Of a DNA stretch of 64,000 nucleotides, positions 44,619 through 55,829 are shown one piece after another. The position numbers and the translations under genes are program-made. This DNA comes from Hyaloperonospora brassicae. Lineage: Eukaryota > Oomycota > Peronosporomycetes > Peronosporales > Peronosporaceae. The notes under the pieces are model-generated. The model searched no databases. It was not told where the DNA came from and was given only the letters and a program-made list of their open reading frames with translations. Every line of letters starts with the position of its first letter. Position 1 is the stretch's first letter. The DNA lies in the NCBI GenBank assembly GCA_947650285.1, contig CANTFL010001229.1:1-64000 (forward strand). Reading direction: 5' to 3'.

Positions 44619-47600
44619 CCCTCCCCCACCAAACAGAAGTTAGCACGAGGTAGTACGCCGTAAGGTGCTGGAGGCCGATGCGAGACTACAGACCGCCATG
44701 TTTTACAGTTCGGTCTTTTGTGTAAACTTACTTCGTGACAACGCTAGAAGCAAGTTGGTGCTGGGCCGAAAGCTCATCGCAATTATCGCGAAACCAGTCG
44801 TTTTATAAGGTATTCAATTGATTGTTCAAGTTGGTGATATTTAGACGCACGTGAGCTTGGTGGTTTACATGAAAATGCAATTGAATGCTAGGAGTTGGTG
44901 AAGGATGATGAGACCTGCAAAGCACTTTCAGGCCTCGAATGAGATTTGGGGAATTAAGCGTGTCAAGTTGTTGCGACACTGATTCGTGACAGGCGGTATG
45001 TAACGATGATAACTGCTTGACATAAACCGAAGGAACGTGACCTGATGAAGGATATGGCAGTACAGGAAGGACGAAAACTCTGGATGTATACAATGAGGAC
45101 AAAAATGACAATAAACCAGCAAACGCTACACCTTATTTTAAATGCCATTGACAGATTCACGAAGAGAGGGAAGATATCTGAGGACGTCGTTCGCCGTCCG
45201 AAGTATATGCGCACATCGACACCTGCCGCTGATACTGGTATGGTAGCAATGTAGCGCAAGGTGATGTACAGATAGTGATGAATCGTTCAATCTCACACTA
45301 GATGAACGGGGGTTGCCGACAGGCCAATCGTCAATGGACTAGAATGTAAGCCACTGTAGTCATTATAACATGTAAATTAAAACATAGGTCGTGTACAAGA
45401 GGACACAACAACAATACACAGATCACAGTATCATGCTTGTCAATGCTTTCGGTGAAATGCCGTTGGTCGATTTGTTAGCGATAACCTTTCCATCGTTCTC
45501 AGTGACATCGATATCGTGAATCAGTGAGCAATGCACGCACCGATAGGGTGATATCGCTGTTGTACGTAGATGACGTAGTTATGCGGACTTACTAGTTGCC
45601 AGGAACACGTTTAAATAACCCTTTCGATATTAGACATCTCTGCAAAACGCGATTAGTTTATGGGTGGGCTACAAATCGGTTAAGCCCGAGCACTCAGGAA
45701 ATAATATGCTTACAGAATAAGTTCTGAAGATATTAGTGGAAGAAATATGAATCGGTTTAAAAAGAAAAGGTACCACACGATTATGATGAAAATCGATATC
45801 TAAAAACCATCACCGTGTATACTACACGTGCGCACATCTAACGGGAGAACGCGTGTTTCGGACCATGTAGAATAAAATGACGATGTTCTCGCAAAACGAA
45901 TACAACGACGTCGCAAATTTGATGAGGATTGATCATTACGATGGGACGGTGGTGTCGAACCTGTTTTCGTGCCTGTTGCCAACTAGTCTGTCCACCAATG
46001 AGGATTGTGAACAACAAAATCCATTGCCTTGAACTGCAGGGTTTCGAAAGAGCAATAATTAGACTTTGCGGTCACGCAGAGGGATCGACTACTTTACAAA
46101 TATCGCCTAATGAAACGTCAAGTATCCATTGTGCTATACATTACGTGTGAACCGAGAGGACGGAGGTTCCTACTCTCGCGTGTATAAAATTATCCGCTAA
46201 AGAAGATCATTCTGCATCGAGCTACACAGCCTCGAGATGAAATGGTTAACAAGCACCACCGCCTTCACCACATCAAGAAGCATCTACTTTTGTGACAGGT
46301 GTATCACCCCAGCAGCCTCGTGCGCTCTTCTAGCGTCCGCTCCACTTTTCATGTCTTCCAGCTAATGGTGCCATTATAAGCTAGAACTTGGAATCCATCT
46401 CGATACACCGCTTGTTACTATTGCGGTCTATCTTCTTGAAGAACAGTTGGTTACACGGGGCGACTGACGGGCGTAGCAGGTACGGCTAGCATACTTTTCG
46501 CAATCTTTTCCACGACCACGAAAGCAACTGCAGGCTTAGTATCAGCATCACGTCGACGCAACACCAAGTGAAGAGTCGACTTAGCAGTTTTATCAGACAG
46601 AATAGAAACAGCTCAAGAAACCAGTCAGTTATTGATCAGCTATTCCGACAAAACCACAGCCGTTTGTCGGTTTTGTTCGGATGTGGTAAAATGGGTCGAG
46701 AGCGTGCGGTAAAAGGCCTTCGTTATCCTGTCAACACTGCCGGAAGTACGGACGCTCAGCGTCAGTGTCTTTTCCAACATCGTTTTTGCGAGCACCTGCA
46801 TAACTTGTTCCTTGCAAAAACATTAGCATCGTTTTATCTGTCCTTCTGTATGGTACCATATCTTGCTGCCACTACTTATGTGGTATATCATGCTAGCTTG
46901 TGTCCTATCTAGAGCATGTTTGGATGCATTAAGAGAGCATTAGGAGGGACACTTGGCAACGCGCTGCCTCTAACCAGCCACGATTAACGACACTGCTCCA
47001 AGGGATATATACAAGCGAATGTCATGTCGGGCCAGTTGAAGCTGGATGAAAGATGTCGAAGTAACGTGGCCTCACAGGAGACGTGCAATTCTGATTTTTC
47101 TATTTCCGTGACAATGGCAATCGTGAAATTGCTTCGTGGCACCAACTAAAACCTCAACTTCCACGAAAAACAGTAGTGACACCGGTCCCATGCAATATAA
47201 TTGCCATCTATACTCCGTCCCAAATTTACCGGATGGATCTCTTTCGATATCGGCAAGGCCACCCCCGGTTGTAGAGTGCAGAGGAGGGAGGCAGTCTACA
47301 GAACTACAGAAATGAAGTTTAAAATATAGGACAAGGATCCCATGACGCAGCAGGAGACGGTATCGAATAACGACCGGCACCCGGATCCCCGGTACCTAGC
47401 GTGAATGGAAGGAACTGAAGAAAGGCTTTACAAATTGAGCCCTGATCAAATCGAAATTTTGTCGGCGAAACAAAAAAGAAATCAGATGATTATTTCGTGT
47501 TGACACCAAAGCGATCCCAACGCACGAGGACGGGACCTTGCGGCAGATGGGAGGGCAAGATGTAGCTGCAATACAGGCCCACGTAGCGCGGTAAGACTTG

Positions 47601-49456
47601 AGTTACCAGAATATTTGCTTTCCCGGTGTGCACTACACCAGGTCTTCAGCGGCAAGCGCCAAAAAACAATCGCATCTCAATGTGATTGACGCTGCAGATG
47701 GGGATGAGGTGACTGTTTGTAAAAATCATGTTTGACAGGTTTTACATGTTTTTTTAGTTTCTACTGCAATTGTATGGGACGGTATCACCTGATTGACTGG
47801 TTGTGTGACACGTTGGCATGTGAGACGACGATGTGATGACTTGTCAGCTAGGTCAAGGCGATACGTTTGCAATGTGGGACCGTCATACGAGATGGGCAGG
47901 GAGGACATATGCCATCTGCCACTTACAGACTTAAGTTGTATTGCCGATACAATGCATGTTGTGTTAGGTTGTAGTATTGTTGTAGAAGGTGAATGCCGAA
48001 GTGATGTAATGAGAACCGTAGTGGTCATGTCCTACATGGCAATCTAAGCCTGATCCCTGACGTCTTGCTCATACAATTATATGTAACGTTACCATCATCG
48101 AGTGGTAATGAAGTGGTAACCAAACAACGTAACTACATACATATGTGCGGTACACAACGCCAACAAAAACCGACCTTTAAGCGCGGTTCCGACCCTTGAA
48201 GTGTTGCTGACAAGTATACACTTTCTGACAAGTAATATCGATTGCCGCAGATCAGTTTGTCATGTACACTTTCTGCATGCCGAATTGATGAATTCGACGA
48301 AGCTTTGGTCGTTACATTCATAACGTTCAAACGCATTTATCTTGCATGATTATTTTCAACAATATGTTGCTTGGGATACAGATTGCTCCTATGCAGCATC
48401 TTCGAACATTTAAAATCAAGAAGCCAGGAACAGAGCTTTTATAATACATGCGGCATTGCATTTAAATCCCATCACAATGTACGCATTTGCCCCTGCAAGC
48501 CAAACCGCGTCAAAGGTAAGCAAATTGCGCAATAAGGAAGCAGTGCGACAAACATCATCGGTTTCGTCTGAGCTCTAAATGATCGTACAAATGCAAAGTG
48601 GTTGCAGCAGATAAAGACACAAGTGATAAGCAAACTTGCGATAGCTGCGAATGCTTATTTCTTTTGCATAGCACGTCTAGTGACACAAGTTGAATTTACG
48701 ATTGAGCGATCTGATAACGACAACATACCGATCCCTGGTGTCGCATCAGCGCTACTTTGCTTTTCATAATTTATGTAACCCAGCGCAAGCTTTTGGTTCA
48801 CTGCTGCGTGTTCTCACGATGACATCCTTACACAAAAGGGGTGTCATTCAGAAGGAGTGTTTCTCTTCGAAAACTCTTTCCGGCAACACTCGCAGTAGTT
48901 TCGATGACGTCGTCAACTCAAATGCGCCGGTCTGAATTTGTTGAATCAAACACGTCCTGTCTTTTCTTAAGCTTCATCCGGCCTGATATTTGGCTTCAAT
49001 TGAACGAGATACGTCTGAAAACTTCAGTCTTCATTTTTTATTATTTTGTCACACTTCATGCGTGTACTCACAAGAACGTCTATAAGCTGGGGTATAACTT
49101 CAATTTGCCAACTACAAGTCGCGACAACGCTAGCTCAAACGCACCGGTACGATATTGGCTAAACTAGATAAGCGACTCCAATACTGGGTGAATGATCAAT
49201 GACACATCGCTATGGTCTCCTGATGAAAGACCATCCGGAAGTCCAACGCGTCGTCAAAGTGAAGACAGATCTACTGTAGCTTCGCGCGGGCAGTCAAACC
49301 AATCCCACTAGCCTTATGTCATATGAAATACAAAACACAACAACTCGTTATGCCACATCTGAGACCATGCGGGTTCTGGCCATTTGTCAACTTCCTTCGT
49401 CATTTGCAAGTCAAGGCATATCCTCTAAACAAGTCGCTTTTGTATTATTAGTGATC
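44619..49456. other. Long intergenic region, no recognised genes
   Basis: About 4.8 kb of AT-rich sequence with only short open frames (the longest about 115 codons, 46568-46912). I see no family, RNA gene or repeat. The first part next to the LTR may be remnant element sequence. Confidence 0.45.
49399..49412 (+). promoter_or_regulatory. Initiator-like element before the sugar transporter
   Basis: GTCATTTGCAAGTC matches the TCAYTYY initiator core and lies about 50 nt before the ATG at 49457. It supports that ATG over the upstream in-frame one at 49316. Weak, by eye. Confidence 0.3.
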
Positions 49457-50968
49457 ATGAGCGTTCTAGTTGTTGATCATGTCCCAACGGAAGGCTCGCG
49501 CGCCTATGCCATCATCGTGTGCATCTTTGCCGCTCTCGGTGGTCTCTTTTTTGGCTACGACCAGGGCGTGACGTCGGGTGTGCTCATCATGGACTCGTTC
49601 ATCAACGACTACTGCGTCGGCTGGCACAACTTCACGTACGAACAGTGCACGTCTGCGTCATCCAAGTTGCCGACCGAGTGGACGGGCTTTACAGTATGGT
49701 ACAACATGACGTACAACCTTGGCTGTCTCGTGGGTGCCTTTGTGGGTGGCTTCGTAGCGGACAAGCTGGGGCGTCGCTGGACTATCTTCACGGCCGGTTT
49801 GATCTTCTGTATCGGCACTTTGTGGGTCTGTTTGAACAAGGCACATGAGCATGGACTCATGTACATTGCTCGTGCGATCCAAGGAATCGGTGTGGGCAAC
49901 TCGTCGTTCTCACTGCCGCTCTTTGGTGCGGAGATGGCTCCCAAAGAGTTGCGTGGTCTACTATCGGGCTTCATGCAGATGACTGTCGTAACGGGTATCT
50001 TTTTGGCCAACATTGTCAACCTCATTGTCGAGCATCGCGATCGCGGCTGGCGGACGACCAACGGAGTGGCTATGGCCGCTCCTCTTGTCGTCATGCTAGG
50101 CATCTTCTTTGTGCCAGAAAGTCCTCGTTGGACGTACCTGCACAAGGGCAAGGAGGAAGCAGGAGAAGTTCTTATGCGTCTTCGAAAGACGGGTAACGTC
50201 CATCACGAACTACAGGCCATAGGTGACCAGGTTGCAGAAGAACAAGTAGCAGATAAAGGATATTGGGAGCTGCTTGAACCGTCTATCCGGAAGCGCGTGG
50301 CTATTGCCATGCTACTGCAAATTCTGCAGCAGGCCACGGGTATCAATCCGATCATGAGCTACGGTGGTCTCATCTTCCAGGACATCACCAAAGCCGGCAT
50401 TTATTCGGCCTTTTTCCTATCTGGTGTCAATCTCGTCAGCACCATCCCAGCCATGCGTTGGGTGGATACCACAGGACGCCGGAGGCTGCTACTAATTGGC
50501 GCTATCGGTATGGCAGCTGGTCACTTGTTCGCTGCCATCCTCTTCACCTCTGTCTGTAATGGCAATGTCGAAAACGCCGGATGTCCGACCGTCAGCGGAT
50601 GGTTAATTTGCATCGGCTCGGCCTTCTTCGTGTTCAACTTTGCCATCTCATGGGGTCCTATATGCTGGATCTATCCTGCGGAAATCTTTCCGCTGAGCGT
50701 GCGTGCCACCGGCGTGACGCTGTCGACGGCTGCGAATTGGGCCATGGGTGCTGTCATGGCAGAAGTGGTCAAGCTCTTCCCGCACCTGAACATCGACGGC
50801 GTCTTTTACCTATTTGCAGGTCTATGCTGTGTCTGTGGCGTGTTTGTGTATTTCTTCTGTCCAGAGACCAAGGGTCTCTTGCTCGAGGACGTCGAGGCCC
50901 TTTTCGACAAGGGCAGAGCAAAGTCGCCCAATTTCGTGGAAGTCAAGTCTCCCGTGGCGAGAATGTGA
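49457..50968 (+). CDS. MFS sugar porter (hexose transporter family)
   Basis: 503 residues from the ATG at 49457; the frame is open back to an ATG at 49316, but the family N-terminus starts near VPTEGSRAYAI, so the extra 47 residues look like leader sequence. Hallmarks in order are GGLFFGYDQGVTSG in TM1, an extracellular loop with Cys and NFT/NMT glycosylation sites, DKLGRRWT after TM2, PESPRW after TM6, QQATGINPI in TM7, DTTGRRRLL, PAEIFPLSVRATG and the PETKG box after TM12. The family moves hexoses with protons across the plasma membrane; in plant-associated oomycetes such porters may take up host sugar, though that role here is inference. No intron is needed. Confidence 0.93.
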   Translation: MSVLVVDHVPTEGSRAYAIIVCIFAALGGLFFGYDQGVTSGVLIMDSFINDYCVGWHNFTYEQCTSASSKLPTEWTGFTVWYNMTYNLGCLVGAFVGGFVADKLGRRWTIFTAGLIFCIGTLWVCLNKAHEHGLMYIARAIQGIGVGNSSFSLPLFGAEMAPKELRGLLSGFMQMTVVTGIFLANIVNLIVEHRDRGWRTTNGVAMAAPLVVMLGIFFVPESPRWTYLHKGKEEAGEVLMRLRKTGNVHHELQAIGDQVAEEQVADKGYWELLEPSIRKRVAIAMLLQILQQATGINPIMSYGGLIFQDITKAGIYSAFFLSGVNLVSTIPAMRWVDTTGRRRLLLIGAIGMAAGHLFAAILFTSVCNGNVENAGCPTVSGWLICIGSAFFVFNFAISWGPICWIYPAEIFPLSVRATGVTLSTAANWAMGAVMAEVVKLFPHLNIDGVFYLFAGLCCVCGVFVYFFCPETKGLLLEDVEALFDKGRAKSPNFVEVKSPVARM

Positions 50969-51646
50969 CCGCTGTAGGTGGACATCCTGAAGCATCATTC
51001 GTTTAAGCCGTTTCGCATCTGTTTCGTCAGTCAACGTTCGTGTTTCGTTAACAGCGTGTCGGTGAACTGGGAGAGTGGTAGATCTTGTTGCTGATTTACG
51101 TAGTCTATTATTGCACGCCCACGATAGCATCATGGGAGCCAACGCAATAACTGCAGAAACAAAGCTTTGTGTTGTAACTCGATCGAGATATCGCACACTA
51201 CTTACCGCGACTTCCGGTTTGTTCGTGCGAATGAGGATACTCAAAGCAGCTCGTATGAAACAAGGGGCCCAGTCTCCGCACCCGTGCAGATGCGTGAGCA
51301 AGTGAAAGTGCTAACACGAAGTATCAGCGGGTTTTGCATGTTTGCAAAACTTGTAGGTCTTATGATACATAGGATAGTGCGCGGTGGAGTCGGTAGATAG
51401 GACAAGCTGAGTGTTCGTGCAGCTGCCCGCGCTTCGCATCGCTATACGGCTAAGCGGGTTGAACACCGATATTGAATAGCTCTCGGTGATCGCGTTTTGG
51501 AATCTTTTTTGGTACATATTCCATTCCAATATACACAATGGAAACACAAGCCGCAGTCAACGTAATCGAACGTCAACATCATGTCAATTACATTTGCTCT
51601 GCGGTGGCGATGATGCGTGGCGATGAAACAGTCATCAGCGAGCATG
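50969..51646. other. Intergenic between sugar porter and copia element
   Basis: No gene is recognised. The copia target-site duplication begins at 51647. Confidence 0.4.
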
Positions 51647-51651
51647 CGTTA
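51647..51651. repeat. Copia target-site duplication, copy 1
   Basis: CGTTA directly before the left LTR, repeated directly after the right LTR at 55825-55829. Confidence 0.85.
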
Positions 51652-51905
51652 TGTTATGTCGAAGGAAAATTGGAAAGTGTATTGAATTAGTTTTCCTATG
51701 AACTTACTCGTCGTGTTATCTTCTTCTACCTTGTAGCTTTCCCTGATCTTGATGGATTCTAGAACATACACTCAAGGTAGTTCTAGAATCATCAGACTGC
51801 ACGTGAACCGTTTACACCCTGTCGTATCATCGCTGTCTTGTCACTTGTGCGTAGCAAATCACAGTTGGCTTTGTTGACCGTGCATTGACAGTGCACCCAT
51901 CAACA
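51652..51905 (-). repeat. 3' LTR of copia
   Basis: 254 bp with TG...CA ends, apparently identical to 55571-55824. The polypurine tract GAGTGGGAG (minus strand) lies just inside it at about 51906-51914. Confidence 0.93.
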
Positions 51906-51912
51906 CTCCCAC

Positions 51913-54900
51913 TCACTGTTGATGCTCGGGTCCATCACGTACCTTGATGTCCATTCCGGCACGGAGGTACTGGAATCGCTTGGTGCCGAGTGCCTTCGTT
52001 AGTATGTCGGCAAGTTGATGTTCCGTCTCCTTGTAGATCACCTTTATATCACCGGCCAGAACTTTCTCTCGGACAAAGTGGTGACGTATGTCTACGTGTT
52101 TAGTCCGCGCATGGTATCCTGGGTTTGTTGCGAGAGCAATGGCTCCTTGATTATCCTCGTAGATGACAGTAGGATTCTTCTGCTCGAATCCGAGGTCAGC
52201 CATTAACATCCTTGCCCATAGTATGTCTTGAGTGCACATGCTTAGCGCCATGTATTCAGCCTCAGAAGTACTCAATGCAACGGTGCGTTGGTACTTAGAC
52301 TTAAATATAACAGGGCCTCCATTAAGCACCAGCAAAACACCAGATACCGATCGACGGTCGTCCAAGCTGTTTCCCCAATCGGCGTCACTATACGCTGTTA
52401 GTTGTTGCTGTCGTTTGTCAACACTGTAGTGTAATCCAAAACCACTCGTCGAGCGGAGGTATCTTAGCACTTTGATCAGTGCCTTCCAGTGTTGTGAGCC
52501 AGGGTTTTCTGCAAATCGTCCAAGTTGGCTCACAGGAAATGCTGCGTCTGGTCTGGTCGTGGTCACTATAAACAGCAGTCGTCCCAGCAATTGGCGGTAC
52601 GGTGTACGACTCATGGCTTGTCTTTCGACATCGGACTTTGGACTGTTTGCGCTGGACAGTTTCATGCTCTGATCACATGGGTTACCAGTTGGTCGGGCTT
52701 GAGTCTGTCCAAACATGTCTGCAGTCTCCTCGATGTATCTTTGTTGCGAAATAAACATCTCACGCTTCTTTCGGTCGTACATAACTTCCATTCCAAGCAA
52801 GTGCTTCACTGGACCAAGGTCTTTGGTTTGAAACCGCTGAGAGATTTGTTCTTTCACCTTGCGTACCGTGGTTGCTTCTTTTGCAGCCACAATCATATCA
52901 TCAACGTATAAGCACACGTACGCCCAGCCTTCACCAACCTTTATCTTGTATATGCATCGATCAGCACCGCACGCGACAAATCCCATCTCCAGTAATGCAT
53001 TGTCTTCCAACAAGAGCTGAACAGGTTGCTCAATTGGTAGCATTTCATCAACACCTCCTCGTGGTCCGGATTCACTTCTCCCACTGGCATCGTCAGTAAG
53101 AACACGATACTGATGCTCGCGACCGGAACGACGCTTAAGTTGTGGACGGAACACCATCGCTCCAGAGTCGTGCGGATTGTGTAATTCGAGTTCTTGGTGA
53201 CGAGGTCCTTGTTGAATTACTTGGGAAGTGTGTTGATGTTGTTCGTTGTTCATATTTCTTGCAAGATAATGATTGCTTGTCTCACTCGAAGGTGTGTTAC
53301 TGATGTCATTGTCAGAACTCGGTACTTCCATCTCCACATCTTCGACAATTTCGTGCTCTTCCATTTCAACATCTTCATCACCATCTTGTTGCAAGTTACT
53401 TGGTTGATCTCCATCATCGTCATCTTGTCGTATTATTATCATCTTCGGGTGTGGTACAACCGGATTGTCTTCGTAAATGTTACTAACTTCACGTTCATCT
53501 AACGCGATCGAACGACTGATCTTGATCGTACCAGTCTCCAGATCAAGCACCCTGTAACCCTTGGTGTGTCTTGCATATCCTAACAGCATGCAGCGAAACC
53601 CTTTCGCGTCGAATTTCGTGCGCTTTGAGTCATCGATATGTGCGTATCCAAGTGAACCAAATACACGTAGGTGAGAAATTTCGGGCTTCGTCTTAAAGCA
53701 CAGTTCAAAAGGAGTCTTCTCCTCGTGATTGCAGTTCGTGGTTCTGTTAAGTAAATCCACCGCCGTATTCACAGCTTCGGCCCACCACTTCTTTGCCACC
53801 CGCTTGTAATGCATCATGCTTCTGGCCGTCTCAACAATCGTACGGTTCATCCGTTCAGCAACACCGTTTTGTTGAGGACTGTAGGGTACTGTCTTCTGAT
53901 GGATGATGCCGTGTTTCTTGCAGTACGAAGCAAACCTCTTGTTTTTGTATTCACCGCCATTGTCAGTACGTATGGCCTTAATACGAAATCCACACTGCTG
54001 CTCCATCTCGGTCCGAAATTCAATGAACTTCGACAGTACTTCACTCTTGGACTTCAGAAAATATACAGTCACTAATCTTGAAAAATCGTCCACGAGAGAC
54101 AATACGTATCGTGACCCACCAGGAGTTGGGTTCTTCATAGGACCCATGACGTCAGAGTGAATAAGCTGCAGTGGCTGCGTTGTCTTTGTCTTCGACTCTT
54201 GTGGAAAACTCGCGACACACAGTTTCCCTTGTAGACACCCTCCACATAAATTCTTGTTCGTGTCAGGTACTACATTCGGTAGTCCTTCCGTAGCCTCCTT
54301 TGTCTTTTTAAACTTGTTGTGGCTAATGTGACCCATTCGTGCATGCCACAGCTCCCACTTGTTACCAGCGTCTTCATGTTCTACCAACATCGCGTGCTCA
54401 TACTCCACATCAAGAGTGTACACGTTTCTCATGCGCTTCGCAGAAATCATCAACACATTATCCTTGTAGATACCGCAGTATTTTTCACCGAATCGAACGT
54501 TGTACCCACGCTGGACGATCTTGGGCACCGCTAGTAGTCGTCTGTCCAGCGTTGGAATGTGCAATACTTCATTCACAGTCACTGCTGTACCATTCGTACA
54601 GCGAAATCGAATGCTTCCTCGTCCAATTGCATTCATGACCGCACCATCGGCAACGCGAACTTGAATGGCTTCTCTCAATTTCTCGTACTCAAAGAAATCT
54701 TCTTCGGCTGAGGTCATATGTGACGAGGCGCCGCTGTTTAACAACCATCCTTTTTTTAATCCGTTTGTGGCCGTGAATGCCATTTCATTTCCATCATTCT
54801 TGGTGGCAGATCGGCACTCAAACTGCTTGTGTCCGATCTTGTTACAGCGGTGACACTTCCCACGAAACGGCTGTTTCTTCTTCCAGCTCTCTTCTGCACC

Positions 54901-55524
54901 ACGTTGTTTGCGTATTCCACGACCACGATCCTGTTTATGGCCTCCACGACCAACGCGGAAAGCTCCTTCGGAGACCTCTTGCTGCTGCTTCTTCTTGTGT
55001 TCCTTCAACAGCTTTTCTTTCACGTCCACCATCGTCACACCCATGGAATTCTCAATGATGGACACAATCATCTCGTACTCTGCCGGTAAGCTACTCAGCA
55101 GAACTGTCATCTGGCGTGCGTCGTCCATGGTATCGCCCACCGCCTCCATACTCAAAACAAGTTCATCGAAACGGTCGAGGTGGCTCACCATGTCGCCTCC
55201 CTCATCCATACGAAATTCGTGCAATCGACGTGTCAGTGCCACTCGATTCTGAAGGTTTGTCTTGTTGTAGTAGTCGCGTAGTGTTTCCCATGCTTCCTTC
55301 GCAGTGCGAGCATGTCGGATCTTCGTCTGATGCTTTACTTCGATCCCTTGAGCAATAATAGCAAACGCCTTCATGTCCTTGACCTTCCAATCCTCCGTCA
55401 TCTCCTGCTCCGACTTCACTTCCAAGATGTGCTCTAGCAGGCCCTTCCTCGCAAGTGTCATCTTCATATTGAATTCCCAATGGAAGTAGTTGTCTGTTCC
55501 AAGCAGGTCATCGGGTTTCTTCAT
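51913..55524 (-). CDS. Copia gag-pol polyprotein with internal RT deletion
   Basis: 1203 residues in one frame. A gag region has a CCHC knuckle at residues 224-237. In the protease site at 261-266 the catalytic Asp is Asn (LLNSGAS). The integrase zinc motif is H394, H399, C427, C430 and the core is D458, D521, E557 (D-x35-E). A polyglutamate/aspartate linker follows at 700-735, then an RT reduced to its C-terminal part with YVDD at 873-876, and RNase H with YSDAD at about 1046-1050. The RT fingers and palm that should precede YVDD, including the QMDVKTAFLNG-type block, are missing between about residues 805 and 845, without loss of frame. Such a protein could bind RNA and perhaps integrate, but neither cleave itself nor copy. 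Confidence 0.93.
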   Translation of the reverse strand: MKKPDDLLGTDNYFHWEFNMKMTLARKGLLEHILEVKSEQEMTEDWKVKDMKAFAIIAQGIEVKHQTKIRHARTAKEAWETLRDYYNKTNLQNRVALTRRLHEFRMDEGGDMVSHLDRFDELVLSMEAVGDTMDDARQMTVLLSSLPAEYEMIVSIIENSMGVTMVDVKEKLLKEHKKKQQQEVSEGAFRVGRGGHKQDRGRGIRKQRGAEESWKKKQPFRGKCHRCNKIGHKQFECRSATKNDGNEMAFTATNGLKKGWLLNSGASSHMTSAEEDFFEYEKLREAIQVRVADGAVMNAIGRGSIRFRCTNGTAVTVNEVLHIPTLDRRLLAVPKIVQRGYNVRFGEKYCGIYKDNVLMISAKRMRNVYTLDVEYEHAMLVEHEDAGNKWELWHARMGHISHNKFKKTKEATEGLPNVVPDTNKNLCGGCLQGKLCVASFPQESKTKTTQPLQLIHSDVMGPMKNPTPGGSRYVLSLVDDFSRLVTVYFLKSKSEVLSKFIEFRTEMEQQCGFRIKAIRTDNGGEYKNKRFASYCKKHGIIHQKTVPYSPQQNGVAERMNRTIVETARSMMHYKRVAKKWWAEAVNTAVDLLNRTTNCNHEEKTPFELCFKTKPEISHLRVFGSLGYAHIDDSKRTKFDAKGFRCMLLGYARHTKGYRVLDLETGTIKISRSIALDEREVSNIYEDNPVVPHPKMIIIRQDDDDGDQPSNLQQDGDEDVEMEEHEIVEDVEMEVPSSDNDISNTPSSETSNHYLARNMNNEQHQHTSQVIQQGPRHQELELHNPHDSGAMVFRPQLKRRSGREHQYRVLTDDASGRSESGPRGGVDEMLPIEQPVQLLLEDNALLEMGFVACGADRCIYKIKVGEGWAYVCLYVDDMIVAAKEATTVRKVKEQISQRFQTKDLGPVKHLLGMEVMYDRKKREMFISQQRYIEETADMFGQTQARPTGNPCDQSMKLSSANSPKSDVERQAMSRTPYRQLLGRLLFIVTTTRPDAAFPVSQLGRFAENPGSQHWKALIKVLRYLRSTSGFGLHYSVDKRQQQLTAYSDADWGNSLDDRRSVSGVLLVLNGGPVIFKSKYQRTVALSTSEAEYMALSMCTQDILWARMLMADLGFEQKNPTVIYEDNQGAIALATNPGYHARTKHVDIRHHFVREKVLAGDIKVIYKETEHQLADILTKALGTKRFQYLRAGMDIKVRDGPEHQQ

Positions 55525-55558
55525 CGTACTGGCTTCTGGCAGAGGTCCTTAAGCTCTT

Positions 55559-55570
55559 GGGCTCATAACC
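55559..55570 (-). other. Copia primer-binding site for an internal tRNA-iMet site
   Basis: On the minus strand, directly after the 5' LTR, GGTTATGAGCCC is complementary to the anticodon stem-loop of initiator tRNA-Met (GGGCTCATAACC). This is priming by a cut tRNA, as known for Drosophila copia, and not by the tRNA 3' end. Confidence 0.75.
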
Positions 55571-55824
55571 TGTTATGTCGAAGGAAAATTGGAAAGTGTA
55601 TTGAATTAGTTTTCCTATGAACTTACTCGTCGTGTTATCTTCTTCTACCTTGTAGCTTTCCCTGATCTTGATGGATTCTAGAACATACACTCAAGGTAGT
55701 TCTAGAATCATCAGACTGCACGTGAACCGTTTACACCCTGTCGTATCATCGCTGTCTTGTCACTTGTGCGTAGCAAATCACAGTTGGCTTTGTTGACCGT
55801 GCATTGACAGTGCACCCATCAACA
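55571..55824 (-). repeat. 5' LTR of copia
   Basis: 254 bp, apparently identical to the 3' LTR, followed by the target duplication CGTTA at 55825-55829. It holds an 8-bp inverted repeat (TCTAGAAC/GTTCTAGA). Confidence 0.93.
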
Positions 55825-55829
55825 CGTTA

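Larger units (their letters stand above)
51652..55824 (-). mobile_element. Ty1/copia retrotransposon, young, RT-deleted
   Basis: A 4173-bp element with two 254-bp LTRs that look identical, a perfect 5-bp target duplication, and a single 1203-codon frame on the minus strand. A copia element should encode about 1300-1450 residues; the missing part is the first half of the reverse transcriptase. The element inserted recently and must have been copied by enzymes supplied by a relative. Confidence 0.95.

Noticed and set aside
49316..49456. N-terminal extension of the sugar porter from the first ATG
   Set aside because: Forty-seven residues without family similarity. The second ATG fits the family N-terminus and lies behind an initiator-like element.
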